The notes: generated from the sequence alone by a model not told the origin. 64,000 nucleotides of DNA from Chloroflexaceae bacterium (GCA_028282325.1 JANQID010000022.1:1-64000); one strand, 5' to 3'. Positions 1-9,758 are shown, counted from the first letter of the stretch. Numbers and translations are program-made.

Positions 1-113
1 TATAGCAATCCTACCGCAGTCGTAAAGATTGCGTAGTGCCGCCTTCAGGCGGTTCCCTTCGCCGCCTGAAGGCGGCACTACCGTGACTTCACAACCTGAG
101 TAGGATTGCTATA
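1..113. repeat. MITE-like element with nested inverted repeats
   Basis: The first 14 bases (TATAGCAATCCTAC) recur as a perfect reverse complement at 100-113, and similarity between the ends continues weakly for about 12 more bases. Inside lies a second perfect 20-bp inverted repeat (33-52 with 62-81, 9-nt loop) that would fold into a strong hairpin. There is no coding capacity. Terminal inverted repeats around a short hairpin fit a non-autonomous miniature transposable element. The left boundary coincides with the window edge, so the true end and any target duplication cannot be seen. Positions 114-286 between it and the next gene show nothing recognisable. Confidence 0.7.
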
Positions 114-286
114 GTATTGAGCGTCTGCGCGCAATGTCCGGCGAAGCCTTCAGCAAACGTTGGTATGGAAGACTGGCCCAGTCTGCTTTTCGCCCCCTTT
201 CAGACAGGTTCTGAGTCCAGGGAGTTCGGAAGGGCGAGCACTTTTCCGAACCCCCGCATAGCGAAGAGGCGATCAACGCGCCAATG

Positions 287-2395
287 TCAATGCACCGCTT
301 CCTGTTCCTTTTTTTGTTGCTCAACCAGTGCATCAACAATATGCGAAGGAACTTCCTCATAACGTTCAAACTGCATCGCGAAAAAGCCGCGCGCCTGGGT
401 CATCGCGCGCAAGTCCGTCGCATAACGCTGGCATTCGGCGAGCGGCGCCTGCGCCGTCACCACCGTCTTCCCTTTGGCGGCAGCCGGCAGCATGCCCATA
501 ACGCGACCGCGGCGGGTGCTAATGTCGCTCATCACATCGCCTGAATATTGTTCGGGCACCGTAATTTCAAGCATGTAGATCGGTTCAAGAAGCACCGGAC
601 GCGCCTTCATCGAGGCAAGCTTAAATGCTTCTTTGCCGGCGATCTTAAAGGCGATTTCCTTGCTGTCTACCGGATGCTCTTTGCCATCGAAGACCGCCAC
701 ACGCACATCGATCACCCGGCTGCCCGCCAGCAAGCCTTCATCCATCGCCTCGCGCACACCTTTTTCAATCGCCGGCATAAAGCCTCTGCTGATCACGCCG
801 CCGACAATCTCGTTGACGAAATCGAGAGGATCTTCGCGGTCAGGATCGGATTCCAGCGATTCGACGCGCAACGTCACATCGGCAAATTGCCCGGCGCCGC
901 CCGTCTGTTTTTTATGGCGATAGTTTGCCTCGGCTTTACCGCGAACGGTCTCGCGATAGGGAATGCGCGGCAGATCAATATCGATGCCCACATCAAATTT
1001 GCGCTTCATCCGCTCGGCAATCATTGCCAGATGACTTTCGCCAAGGCCAGCGAGCAACGTCTCGGCGGTTTGCGCATCACGGCTGGTTTGCAATACCGGA
1101 TCTTCTTCAACCATACGCGCGAGCACTGCGCCCAGCTTATCGAGATCAGACCTTCCGTGCGGTTTCACTGCCGCGATAAATGTTGGTAAAGGAAACGCAA
1201 TCGGCTCCAGTTGCAATTGTCGATCAGCAGTGCAAAGGGTGCTATTCGTTACAGTATCGCCCAGCTTGGTCGTCATCCCAATATCGCCAGGCCCAATTAC
1301 ATTCACTTCATCGTGGTCCTTGCCACGGGCATAATACAGATGGCCAAGGCGCTCTTCCTTGCGCGTCTGCGCGTCATAGACAGTTGAATTGCTCTGCATC
1401 GCACCGCTATACACGCGGAAAAGGCTAATTTTGCCGTAGGTATCGGAGATGGTTTTGAAGACCAACGCTGCCAGCGGTTCACCGACATCAGGGTTCACGA
1501 TTACTTCTTCACCCGTTTGTAGATCGGTCGCCACAGCCTGCTGGCGCGCCGCCGAAGGAATACTATCGATAATGCCATTCAGCAACTGCGCAATACCCGA
1601 AACTTCGAGCGCCGAACCGCAGAACGCCGGAACAATGCTGCCGCTGGCAATACCGGCGCGCAAGCCCAGGAGCAACTCTTCGCGGCTCAGCGCATCCTCG
1701 CCTTCGAGAAGATAATGCTCGATCAGATCATCGCGCGTGGCGGCAATCTTATCGATAAGCTGGGTACGCCACTCATGCATCGAGGAGTCATAATCGGAAG
1801 GCACATCCGCCTCAATAAAATCACCGTTATGCGTCTCCGGAATCAACCAGGCGCGCTGCTGGCGTAGTGAGATAATGCCCTTAAAATCTTTTGAAGCACC
1901 AATTGGTATCTGCATCGGAGTGATCGCGGTATCAAGCAATTCGCGCGCTTGATCGATCGTACGGAAGAAATTGGCATTTTCGCGATCCATTTTATTGATG
2001 AACAGGATTCGCGGGACTTTGGCACGGACCGCCATCTCCCAGGCTAGCTCTGTGCCTACCTCTACGCCGCTGGTTGCGTCGAGTACAAACACCGCACCAT
2101 CAATAACGCGCATCGCAGCGGCGACATCGCCAGCAAAATCAGTATTGCCGGGCGTGTCGATAAGGTTGATCTTGTCACCGTGCCATTCCAATGGCGCCAC
2201 ACTTAGCCGCATTGACATACCGCGCTTCTGCTCATCAGGGTCGTAATCACTCACGGTATTGCCATCTTCAACGCGCCCGGCGCGCGAGATAGCGTGGGCA
2301 GTGAGTAACATCGCCTCATTCAGCGTGGTTTTGCCACAGCCAAGGTGGCCAAATAGGCCAATGTTGTGAATCCTGTCAGGGCCGTACGATTGCAT
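287..2395 (-). CDS. Elongation factor G-like translational GTPase
   Basis: A 702-residue EF-G family protein. The GTPase domain shows the P-loop GHLGCGKTT near residue 16, the G3 box DTPGNTDF and the G4 box NKMD. EF-G domains II to V follow over the normal full length. The divergent P-loop (GHLGCGKT rather than AHIDAGKT) and the replaced switch region place it with the EF-G paralogues (FusA2/EF-G2 type) rather than the canonical translocase, which is usually beside rpsL/rpsG/tuf. No ribosomal genes are nearby. I start at the ATG at 2395 because AAGGAGG lies just upstream. A longer in-frame start at 2416 has no such site. Its precise role (back-translocation, recycling or stress) cannot be told from sequence. 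Confidence 0.9.
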   Translation of the reverse strand: MQSYGPDRIHNIGLFGHLGCGKTTLNEAMLLTAHAISRAGRVEDGNTVSDYDPDEQKRGMSMRLSVAPLEWHGDKINLIDTPGNTDFAGDVAAAMRVIDGAVFVLDATSGVEVGTELAWEMAVRAKVPRILFINKMDRENANFFRTIDQARELLDTAITPMQIPIGASKDFKGIISLRQQRAWLIPETHNGDFIEADVPSDYDSSMHEWRTQLIDKIAATRDDLIEHYLLEGEDALSREELLLGLRAGIASGSIVPAFCGSALEVSGIAQLLNGIIDSIPSAARQQAVATDLQTGEEVIVNPDVGEPLAALVFKTISDTYGKISLFRVYSGAMQSNSTVYDAQTRKEERLGHLYYARGKDHDEVNVIGPGDIGMTTKLGDTVTNSTLCTADRQLQLEPIAFPLPTFIAAVKPHGRSDLDKLGAVLARMVEEDPVLQTSRDAQTAETLLAGLGESHLAMIAERMKRKFDVGIDIDLPRIPYRETVRGKAEANYRHKKQTGGAGQFADVTLRVESLESDPDREDPLDFVNEIVGGVISRGFMPAIEKGVREAMDEGLLAGSRVIDVRVAVFDGKEHPVDSKEIAFKIAGKEAFKLASMKARPVLLEPIYMLEITVPEQYSGDVMSDISTRRGRVMGMLPAAAKGKTVVTAQAPLAECQRYATDLRAMTQARGFFAMQFERYEEVPSHIVDALVEQQKKEQEAVH

Positions 2396-2470
2396 GCATG
2401 TCCTCCTTGACAACAAACTGGGGTCACCCGCGTGGGTTCTTGTGGTGAGATTAGCTGGTGTTAATGAAGT

Positions 2471-2498
2471 ATTATAAAGACTTTTTCAGCATCGTCAA
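2471..2498 (-). promoter_or_regulatory. Sigma70-type promoter of the EF-G-like gene
   Basis: On the minus strand TTGACG (2498-2493) and TATAAT (2476-2471) are separated by 16 bp. The predicted transcript starts about 70 nt before the EF-G-like gene. Confidence 0.6.
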
Positions 2499-2648
2499 TT
2501 AGCCTAATGTGAACCGGACTGCAACTCCCGCATCTATGATGCCTTTACGTATGCGCAGAAAGGCCTGATTGGAAAGATCATTGAAAGCTTATCGAATGAT
2601 GTGACGCTCGTAAGTTCGCCACCCATCTGCCAGCGTATGGAAAAATTA

Positions 2649-2657
2649 TGGTAGAAT
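2649..2657 (+). promoter_or_regulatory. Extended -10 promoter of the DUF3048 lipoprotein gene
   Basis: TGGTAGAAT is an extended -10 element about 55 bp before the lipoprotein start. No good -35 box is visible at the right distance. Confidence 0.4.
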
Positions 2658-2711
2658 GCGCCCTCATCAGAGCCCGTTACATCTGACACCTAGCCAGGAT
2701 TGCTCGTAGAT

Positions 2712-3860
2712 ATGCAGACACGTTCTTTGATTTGCCTGTTTGTGTTGCTTAATGTTGTATGGCTCACGGCCTGTTCAAGCGCTCCGGCTGCTCCGGCAAA
2801 CTTGCAGCCATCCGAAACGCAAGCGCCGACTGTCGCTGCTATTGCGGAATCGACAGCCATGCCGACCGCAGCGCCAACGGCAACGACAGCGCCTTTGACG
2901 CCAACCGCCGCTGCTGCGCCAACCTCTACGCCGACGTTCGAACCGGTCGAGGGTTCATTGGCTTTAGCGCGCGGCACAGCGCCGCAACGCTTGATTACCG
3001 TGCTGCTCGACAACCATCCCAATGCGTATCCGCAAAGCGGAATGGACTCGGCAACGATCGTTTTCGAAGCGCTGGCGGAATACGGCATTACGCGCTATAT
3101 GGCCGTCTACGCGCCAGGCATATCCCCCGATGCGGTGGAAATCGGACCGGTACGCAGCGCACGACCGTACTTTGTCGAATGGGCGCAGGGCTTCGGGGCG
3201 GTTTTTGTCCACGCAGGTGGATCGCCCGCCGGCCTTGCGCTCGCCGAATCGGCGGTTGAGATCGCTAATATGGACGCGCTTCTGGGCAGCGGCAGCAGGT
3301 ATTTCTGGCGTAACGCCGACCGTGATGCACCGCACAATCTCTACACGAACAGCGATGAACTGCAACAATTCATCGCCGATCAAGACGCCGCCGACTTCGG
3401 CCCGGCAGCGTATGGGTTTCTGTTCAAGCCCGACAGCCCGGAAGACCAACGACCGGCGAGTCAGCAGATGGAATACTATTTCATCTACGCCGAGGATCCG
3501 GTCAGTTGGGAGTACGACCCGCAGGCCAACGACTATCTGCGCTATCGCCGGGGGCGCGCTCATATAGACGCCCGCACAGGCGAACAACTGCGCTTCAAGA
3601 ATGTCGTGGTGTTGGAAGTTCAGGAGGAGCTTATCCTCGGAGACGACAAAGGTCGCATCGAGCAGCAAGTAGTCGGGGAAGGCTCGGCGCGTATGTTCAC
3701 CGACGGAGTGGAGCGTGACGTGCGTTGGAGCAAGCCTTCACAGGCTGCGCCGCTCCACTTGTACGATGCCAAGGGAGACGAGGTTCTATTTAATGCCGGA
3801 TCGATCTGGATCGCCGCAATCCCATCACTTGATCATCTTACAGTCGAAGGCGGCGATTAA
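2712..3860 (+). CDS. DUF3048 domain lipoprotein (YerB-like)
   Basis: A 382-residue lipoprotein. A signal peptide ends in the lipobox LTAC, followed by an Ala/Pro/Thr-rich spacer of about 55 residues that would lift the domain from the membrane. The DUF3048 fold starts near residue 80 (VLLDNHPNAYPQSGM) and continues with the family hallmarks GPVRSARPYF and NLYTN, then the C-terminal DUF3048 half. Family members such as Bacillus YerB are extracytoplasmic and of unknown function. The ATG at 2712 is chosen; a TTG at 2700 is in frame and adds four residues, and neither has a strong ribosome site. The neighbour downstream is also secreted. Confidence 0.85.
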   Translation: MQTRSLICLFVLLNVVWLTACSSAPAAPANLQPSETQAPTVAAIAESTAMPTAAPTATTAPLTPTAAAAPTSTPTFEPVEGSLALARGTAPQRLITVLLDNHPNAYPQSGMDSATIVFEALAEYGITRYMAVYAPGISPDAVEIGPVRSARPYFVEWAQGFGAVFVHAGGSPAGLALAESAVEIANMDALLGSGSRYFWRNADRDAPHNLYTNSDELQQFIADQDAADFGPAAYGFLFKPDSPEDQRPASQQMEYYFIYAEDPVSWEYDPQANDYLRYRRGRAHIDARTGEQLRFKNVVVLEVQEELILGDDKGRIEQQVVGEGSARMFTDGVERDVRWSKPSQAAPLHLYDAKGDEVLFNAGSIWIAAIPSLDHLTVEGGD

Positions 3861-3963
3861 CACCAAACGCATTGAACGGCAGCCACAAGGCGTCATCGCG
3901 ATCTATCTCTCATGGCAATTGCCGCTATGACGCCAGATCAACTTAGTGTAAGGAGCATCCGAT

Positions 3964-5313
3964 TTGAAATCTCCCCAGATTTCCTGGAAAGGCTATCGAT
4001 TTTTACTACTTCTAGCATTGTTCATCGTTGCGACTACATCAGCCAACGCAGCACCCCAAAAACCGCAACAGAATCCCACCGCCCCTACCTACACCATCCT
4101 GGCGACGCGTGAAGGACTCGTGGGGCGTCGTACAGCAAATGGCCATATCATTCAGCCACGCGATCACTTCGTCGCGCTGCCCTCGTGGAGCGCGCTTTCA
4201 CCGAATGGAAGCCACCAGTATCAAGTGCGCATAACGTATCGGGGACGCACGACTGTAGCCCCGGTCTGGGATGTCGGTCCCTGGAATACGCGTGATGATT
4301 ATTGGTCGGTCAATCGACGCTATAGCGATCTGCCGGTTGGCATGCCAATGGCGCAAGCAGCCTACTTGCATGGCTACAACGGCGGCTATGATGAACTAGG
4401 GCGACGCATTCGCAGCCCCAACGGTATCGATATTGCCGACGGAACCTTCTGGGATGACTTGGGAATGACCAGATCCGATTGGGTTCAGGTGACGTTTCTC
4501 TGGCTGGGAGAAGATCCCGGCCCGCAAGGCTCCATAGAGACATCATCTCAATCTGCCGTTGAAGCCCCGGAAGGGTCGGTCGCGATAGATCACGGCGGGC
4601 CGGGACACACCGCCAACGAGGCAATTTGGTATGACGACAACTGCGGATTCGGCGGTTCGCATGCCTGGACGTACTCGACTACCAATCCTGCCGCTAGCGA
4701 GAACCACGCCGCCTGGTCTCCAGATCTGCCTACGGCCGGCTTCTATGAAATCCAGGCCTATATTCCATTCTGTGGCCGCGCTGCTGCAACAACAGCCGCC
4801 CGCTATCGGATCACGCACGACGGCGCGGTGACTGAGGTCAATGTAAATCAGCAGACTACGTCCGGTACCTGGGCCTCGCTGGGCGTCTACCACTTCGGCG
4901 GCGAATCGCAACCGCTTGTTGCGTTGAGTGATGTCGCCGGTGATGATATGCGCGCCGTGCGTTTCGATGCCATCGCCTGGGTTCCGCGCCAGGATACCGC
5001 CCCGCCTACCGCGACGATCACCGCGATTGTCCGTGAAGGCAGCGGCTACCGCATTCAATGGGACGGCGAGGACGATTTGAGCGGCATTGCGTCGTATGAC
5101 ATTCAGGTGCGGCGTGTTGACCAGGATGGCTGGACCAATTGGAAACAGGGCGTCGCAGAGACTTCGGCCTGGTTCGGGCCGGATGAGGGCAAGCACTTTG
5201 CGTTCCGTATACGGGCACGCGACTGGGCCGGCCATGAGCAATCGTGGCCCGAACACGCCAACGCAACCACTTGTGTCACGGCGTCGCATCAGCCGCCTGA
5301 GTGTATGCCATAG
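3964..5313 (+). CDS. Secreted protein with RlpA-like, golvesin-like and Fn3-like domains
   Basis: A 449-residue exported protein. Residues 1-30 form a signal peptide ending near SANAAP. Residues 40-180 resemble the double-psi barrel of RlpA-type proteins (VWDVGPWN, GIDIADGTFWDDLG). Residues 200-345 resemble a golvesin C-terminal-like beta-sandwich (DDNCGFGGSHAW, ending RFDAIAWVP). Residues 350-430 look like a fibronectin type III module (SGIASYDIQVRR, FRIRARDWAGHEQSW). The start is a TTG with AAGGAG at 3950-3955, 8 nt away. The domain mix suggests binding to, or trimming of, cell-surface or foreign polysaccharide, but no catalytic residue set is certain. Confidence 0.75.
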   Translation: MKSPQISWKGYRFLLLLALFIVATTSANAAPQKPQQNPTAPTYTILATREGLVGRRTANGHIIQPRDHFVALPSWSALSPNGSHQYQVRITYRGRTTVAPVWDVGPWNTRDDYWSVNRRYSDLPVGMPMAQAAYLHGYNGGYDELGRRIRSPNGIDIADGTFWDDLGMTRSDWVQVTFLWLGEDPGPQGSIETSSQSAVEAPEGSVAIDHGGPGHTANEAIWYDDNCGFGGSHAWTYSTTNPAASENHAAWSPDLPTAGFYEIQAYIPFCGRAAATTAARYRITHDGAVTEVNVNQQTTSGTWASLGVYHFGGESQPLVALSDVAGDDMRAVRFDAIAWVPRQDTAPPTATITAIVREGSGYRIQWDGEDDLSGIASYDIQVRRVDQDGWTNWKQGVAETSAWFGPDEGKHFAFRIRARDWAGHEQSWPEHANATTCVTASHQPPECMP

Positions 5314-5346
5314 ATCAAGCTGTACAACTAGACAACCGCCGGAAAC

Positions 5347-5379
5347 GGGGCGACGGCATACGCCGTCGCCCCATTCTGT
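5347..5379 (+). terminator. Hairpin terminator after the secreted protein gene
   Basis: A perfect 11-bp stem (5347-5357 with 5362-5372) with loop ATAC, followed by a weakly T-rich ATTCTGTT. It separates the secreted protein gene from the cation exporter. Confidence 0.7.
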
Positions 5380-5388
5380 TATGTTCTC

Positions 5389-5397
5389 TGGTATAAT
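5389..5397 (+). promoter_or_regulatory. Extended -10 promoter of the CDF exporter
   Basis: TGGTATAAT (extended -10) lies about 75 bp before the CDF start, just after the preceding terminator. No clear -35 is seen, as expected for extended -10 promoters. Confidence 0.55.
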
Positions 5398-5470
5398 TCC
5401 TATATATCAAATGATGTTTTAGGACAACCAAAAGGCATATATTCTTAACCCTAAAGGAGTGGCGAGGGCA

Positions 5471-6376
5471 ATGCCGTTTTCTGCTTCGCCGATCCGTTTT
5501 GCGTGGCTATCGATCATCGCAGCGCTGGCAACGATCAGCTTGAAGATGGCCGCGTATTTCATCACCGGCTCTGTCGGTCTGCTCTCCGACGCGCTCGAGT
5601 CGCTGGTCAATCTGGCCGCGGCGGTATTAGCGCTGATCGTTTTGATCTTCGCGAATCGGCCGCCCGACGCAGAGCATGCCTATGGACACAGTAAAGCGGA
5701 GTATTTTTCAAGCGCCGTTGAAGGTGCTCTGATCGTGATCGCCGCGCTGGGCATCGGCATCAATGCAATCCCGCGGCTGTTCGACCCGCAGCCGATCGAG
5801 CAGGTCGGCTGGGGTATGATTATGTCCATCGTCGCGACAATCATCAACCTGGTCGTAGCCCGCGTTCTCTTCAGCGCCGGTCGCCAATATCGCTCGATCA
5901 CCCTCGAGGCCGACGCACGCCATCTGATGTCTGATGTCTGGACGTCGGCCGGCGTGATTATCGCGATCGGCGCAGTTGTAGCAACCGGCTGGCTCTGGCT
6001 CGATCCGCTGATCGGGCTGGCCGTCGCCATCAATATCATCTGGTCCGGAGTGACGCTCCTGCGCCGATCGGCATCGGGTCTGCTCGATACGATGCTCCCG
6101 GAAGAAGAATGCGACCAGATTCGTCGGGTATTGGCCGACTATGAACAGCAGGGCGTTCAGTATCATGCCCTGCGTACGCGGCAAGCCGGCGCGCGCCGTT
6201 TCGTTTCAGTGCATATTCTGGTGCCGGGAAATTGGAGCGTGGATCGCGGCCATCGCCTGCTAGAGCAGATCGAGCGCGACATTCGCCAGACGCTCGACCA
6301 GACCACCGTCTTTACGCATCTGGAGCCGCTCGAAGCGCCGGAGGCGTGGCAAGACATCCTGCTTGATCGCGATTGA
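5471..6376 (+). CDS. Cation diffusion facilitator (CDF) transporter
   Basis: A 301-residue inner-membrane metal/proton antiporter with about six membrane segments in the first 200 residues and a cytoplasmic ferredoxin-like C-terminal domain. Metal-site signatures are visible: SDALESLVN in TM2 and [13 protein letters not shown] in TM5. It lacks the His-rich N-terminus of the second CDF protein of this window (26370-27542), so the two probably handle different metals. I start at the ATG at 5471, 11 nt after AAGGAG (5454-5459). A GTG at 5459 overlaps that site and is unlikely. Zn, Fe or Mn export cannot be separated from sequence alone. Confidence 0.9.
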   Translation: MPFSASPIRFAWLSIIAALATISLKMAAYFITGSVGLLSDALESLVNLAAAVLALIVLIFANRPPDAEHAYGHSKAEYFSSAVEGALIVIAALGIGINAIPRLFDPQPIEQVGWGMIMSIVATIINLVVARVLFSAGRQYRSITLEADARHLMSDVWTSAGVIIAIGAVVATGWLWLDPLIGLAVAINIIWSGVTLLRRSASGLLDTMLPEEECDQIRRVLADYEQQGVQYHALRTRQAGARRFVSVHILVPGNWSVDRGHRLLEQIERDIRQTLDQTTVFTHLEPLEAPEAWQDILLDRD

Positions 6377-6401
6377 TAACGACGCGGTTGAAGATACAAA
6401 C

Positions 6402-6441
6402 CGGCCTGTGTCACGCTCAGTGTAAGTGCGAACACAGGCCG
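6402..6441. terminator. Hairpin between convergent CDF and etfA genes
   Basis: A 10-bp perfect stem (CGGCCTGTGT at 6402-6411 with its complement at 6432-6441) sits between two convergent genes. It probably stops transcription from both sides; the T-rich side faces the etfA direction. Confidence 0.5.
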
Positions 6442-6466
6442 ATCTGGATGCTTCCTGAGCGCCCAA

Positions 6467-7447
6467 TTAGCGACCGGTACGCTGCTTCATCTCTTCGGTC
6501 AAGAGCGGCAATACATCGTTGACATCACCAACGACGCCGTAGGTCGCCACGCGGAAGATTGGTGCATCGGGATCTTTGTTGATCGCCACAATATTGCGGC
6601 TGGTGCGCATACCGGCCAGATGCTGGATCGCACCGCTGACGCCGCAGGCCACGTAGAGCTTGGGGCTAACCGTCTTACCGGTCTGCCCAACCTGGTGCTC
6701 ATAGGGCACCCAACCGGCATCTACCACCGCGCGGCTTGCGCCATATGCGCCGCCGAACGCCTCGGCAAGCGGCGGGATCAGCTTCTGGTAATTCTCCGGG
6801 CTGCCCAGGCCACGACCGCCCGTAACGATGATACTGGCATCGGTCAGATTTACCGCACCGGTCTTCGGGGCAACGCTTTCGACCGCGGTACGAATCGTTG
6901 TTGCCGGCATAGCGCCGGTAACAACGGCGCCCGAACGACCGGGCTGCTCGGCTGCCTCGGCAAAGCTCTGCTTGCGTACGACGATAATGGCCGGGCGTGC
7001 ATCGGCAAAGTTCAACGTGTTGATCACGTTGCCGCCATGCGATGGCCGTACCGCGCTGATCACGCCGCCCTCGATCTTCACATCGGTCGCATCAACCGCC
7101 ACGCCCACGCCCAGCTCGGCAGCCAGCGCCGACCCGAAATCGCGCATCTGGAAGCTCGCTCCCATCAACAGCATATCCGGCTGATGTTCTTTGATCAGCG
7201 CGGCAACCGCCGCCACATACCCATCAGTCGTATACTGCGCCAACGCCGCATCCTCAACGACGCAGGCGACATCGGCGCCAAACGCGAACGCTCGCTCGGC
7301 CAGCGAGCCCGCCTGACCCGCCAGAACCAGCGCACCCAATTGCTGACCCGTACTATCGGCGAGCACGCGCCCTTTGCCCAACAATTCGCGCGAGATGGCC
7401 GCAATGTCATTGCCGACTTGCTCAATATATACCCATATGCCTGGCAT
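6467..7447 (-). CDS. etfA: Electron transfer flavoprotein subunit alpha
   Basis: A 326-residue EtfA. The N-terminal half has the ETF alpha/beta fold. The C-terminal half carries the FAD-binding domain with the family signature (GWVPYEHQVGQTGKTVSP, then YVACGVSGAIQHLAGM). It pairs with EtfB to carry electrons from acyl-CoA dehydrogenases to the quinone pool. GGAGGAG precedes the ATG at 7447; an upstream in-frame start at 7510 has no such site. It lies 94 bp after etfB and in the same operon, close to an acyl-CoA dehydrogenase. Confidence 0.95.
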   Translation of the reverse strand: MPGIWVYIEQVGNDIAAISRELLGKGRVLADSTGQQLGALVLAGQAGSLAERAFAFGADVACVVEDAALAQYTTDGYVAAVAALIKEHQPDMLLMGASFQMRDFGSALAAELGVGVAVDATDVKIEGGVISAVRPSHGGNVINTLNFADARPAIIVVRKQSFAEAAEQPGRSGAVVTGAMPATTIRTAVESVAPKTGAVNLTDASIIVTGGRGLGSPENYQKLIPPLAEAFGGAYGASRAVVDAGWVPYEHQVGQTGKTVSPKLYVACGVSGAIQHLAGMRTSRNIVAINKDPDAPIFRVATYGVVGDVNDVLPLLTEEMKQRTGR

Positions 7448-7541
7448 AGTTTCTCCTCCAGAAGGGCCGGTTATTACGTCCGCGCTGTTCAGGGCCGCTT
7501 TAGCTCCCAACGCGGCTCATAACGCAACGCGCGACCCAAAA

Positions 7542-8324
7542 CTAGATAACTTGATTCTCCAGGAGCTTCACAACCAACTTCTTGACCTTCTCGGCGGCAT
7601 CCGCACCTTCGACCATCTCGCCTGACGGACGAGGCGGAGGCGGCACGCGCGTGGACAGCGACACAACCGGCGCCAGATCGCTCACGCCCAATCCCAGGTC
7701 AGCGGCGCCCCATACGGGCGGATTCACCTTCGCAACCTTCTTGATCTTGAGCAACGAGGGGTATCGGGGCTGATTAATATCCTTGATCACGCTGACAACC
7801 GCAGGCAATTGCGCGGTGACCGTCTCGATATCGGTTTCCAGGTGCCGCTCGGCGCGAATCGTCTTGCCAGCAGGATCAACATCAAGCACCTTGCCGACAT
7901 AGGTCAGCTGCGACCATCCAAGGAGGCGCGCCAGGGAAGGAGCGAATGCGCCGCTCTCATCATCGGTGCTGTTGCGACCTGTAAAAACGAGATCGACATC
8001 ACCCAGCTTGTTAATCGCCGCGGTGATCGCTCGCGCAGCGCCCAAAACATCGAGGTTGGCAAACGCCGGATCACTTAGCAGCAACGCATCGGTGGCGCCC
8101 ATCGCCAGGGCGCGGCGCTGCTGTTCCACCCAGGCGCTCTCGCCAAGCGAAACGATAGTCAGTTTGCCGCCATGTTTGCCGTTCCAGACCAGACCTTCTT
8201 CAATGGCATACTCATCGAACAGGTTGATAATCTTTTCGATTCCTTCAGCATCGATCCCCAGATCAGGCGTGATCTTCACTGAGTTGTCTCGGGGAACCTG
8301 CTTCATACACACGACGATGTGCAT
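7542..8324 (-). CDS. etfB: Electron transfer flavoprotein subunit beta
   Basis: A 260-residue EtfB that binds AMP and forms the ETF heterodimer. The start MHIVVCMKQVP and the segment LVFTGRNSTDDESGAFAP are typical of the family. AAGGAGGAG sits just before the ATG at 8324. The order etfB-etfA downstream of an acyl-CoA dehydrogenase gene points to fatty-acid or branched-chain acyl-CoA oxidation. Confidence 0.95.
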   Translation of the reverse strand: MHIVVCMKQVPRDNSVKITPDLGIDAEGIEKIINLFDEYAIEEGLVWNGKHGGKLTIVSLGESAWVEQQRRALAMGATDALLLSDPAFANLDVLGAARAITAAINKLGDVDLVFTGRNSTDDESGAFAPSLARLLGWSQLTYVGKVLDVDPAGKTIRAERHLETDIETVTAQLPAVVSVIKDINQPRYPSLLKIKKVAKVNPPVWGAADLGLGVSDLAPVVSLSTRVPPPPRPSGEMVEGADAAEKVKKLVVKLLENQVI

Positions 8325-8448
8325 TACTCCTCCTTACTTCCATACAGATCCGAGAACACAAGAAACAAGCGCGACTGGCATTGTGCAACGCATGCCAGAG
8401 TGAAAGCAATCGGATATTGTGTTATACGCAAAGTGATCAATGCGCTGG

Positions 8449-8457
8449 ATTATACCA
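8449..8457 (-). promoter_or_regulatory. Extended -10 promoter of etfBA
   Basis: TGGTATAAT on the minus strand lies about 125 nt before etfB, so etfBA can be transcribed separately from the upstream dehydrogenase gene. Confidence 0.5.
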
Positions 8458-8478
8458 CATGCCGCATCCATCGAACTG

Positions 8479-9726
8479 CTATCCCCATAGGTCGGGAGCA
8501 AACGCGGGCAATTCGGCGCGCAACGCTTTGTTCATACGCAACCCCAGAGCGAAATCGGCCTGGAGCAGCTCCTGAAGCTCGCGGGTTCCTTCGTAGATGA
8601 TTGCCCCGCGCGCGTTGCGCAAATAGCGTTCGACCGGGTATTCGTCGCTATAGCCATACGCACCGTGGATCTGAACCGCATCGTCGGCGCATTCAAAACT
8701 GCTGATGGTGGCATGCCACTTCGCCAGCGTCGTCTCGCGGGTGTTGCGCCGACCGTGGTTTTTCATCCAACCGGCGCGATAGACCAGCAAACGGCTGGTG
8801 TCGAGCTTGCGCACCATATGGCTGATCATACGTTTGACAAGCTGGTGCTCGGCAATCGGCATCCCGAAGGTCTGTCGTTCTTGCGCATAGCTGAGGCTGG
8901 CCTCCAGGCTAGCCTGGATCAATCCGGTCGCTCCGGCGGCGACGGTGTAGCGCCCGTTGTCGAGCGCAGACATCGCGATTTTGAAGCCCTCGCCCTCTTC
9001 GCCCAGCCGGTTCGCCGCCGGCACGCGCACATCTTGAAAGACGACGCTGCCGGTGTTGCCTGCACGGACGCCGAGTTTGCCGTGAAGCGGTCGGCTGCTC
9101 ACCCCCGGCCAGTTCCGCTCAACGATAAAGGCGCTGATGCCGCGCACGCCTTTGTCGGGGTCGGTCTTGGCAAAAACCAGAAAATTGTCGGCAATATCGG
9201 CCAGGCTAATCCAGGTCTTCTCGCCATTGAGCACATAGTCTTCGCCCGCGCGCCGCGCCGTCGTCAACATCGCCACCGCGTCGGTGCCGCTGTTCGGCTC
9301 GGTCAGACAATAAGCCGCCAGTTTCTCGCCTTTTGCTTGCGGAACCAGATACTGCCGCTTCTGATCGTCCGTGCCCCACTGGAACAACGAGAGCGAATTC
9401 AGGCCGGTATGCACGCTCATCACCACCCGCGGAAAGGAGTCGATGCGCTCGATCTCCTCGCACACAACCGCCAGCGCGAGATAGTCCATACCCATACCGC
9501 CGTATTTCGTCGGCAAACAGACGCCCAGCAGACCCAGTTCGCCCATTCTATTTATTACGAGGCGGATGTGCTGACGTTCTTCCGGGCCTGCATCATGCCG
9601 GGCGCCGCTACGATCCCACGCGCGAATAAACGGCGCGATCTCCTTTTCGGCAAAATCGCGCACGGTGCGGCGCAACATTTCGTGCTCTTCGGTGAGAAAC
9701 ATATCGTAATGCGCGGTATAATCCAT
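8479..9726 (-). CDS. Acyl-CoA dehydrogenase
   Basis: A 415-residue FAD-dependent acyl-CoA dehydrogenase. The N-terminal helical domain, the middle beta domain (CLTEPNSGTDA) and the C-terminal helical domain are all present. The catalytic-base region reads IYEGTRELQ, which fits the short/medium-chain type with the Glu in the usual place. The first ATG of the open frame is at 9762, but the ATG at 9726 has purine-rich GGAG upstream and gives the usual N-terminus (MDYTAHYDMFLTEEH). It reduces EtfAB, encoded just downstream. Substrate chain length cannot be assigned. Confidence 0.93.
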   Translation of the reverse strand: MDYTAHYDMFLTEEHEMLRRTVRDFAEKEIAPFIRAWDRSGARHDAGPEERQHIRLVINRMGELGLLGVCLPTKYGGMGMDYLALAVVCEEIERIDSFPRVVMSVHTGLNSLSLFQWGTDDQKRQYLVPQAKGEKLAAYCLTEPNSGTDAVAMLTTARRAGEDYVLNGEKTWISLADIADNFLVFAKTDPDKGVRGISAFIVERNWPGVSSRPLHGKLGVRAGNTGSVVFQDVRVPAANRLGEEGEGFKIAMSALDNGRYTVAAGATGLIQASLEASLSYAQERQTFGMPIAEHQLVKRMISHMVRKLDTSRLLVYRAGWMKNHGRRNTRETTLAKWHATISSFECADDAVQIHGAYGYSDEYPVERYLRNARGAIIYEGTRELQELLQADFALGLRMNKALRAELPAFAPDLWG

Positions 9727-9758
9727 CGGCTTCTCCGCCTCCTCCCCGCTTGCATCGG

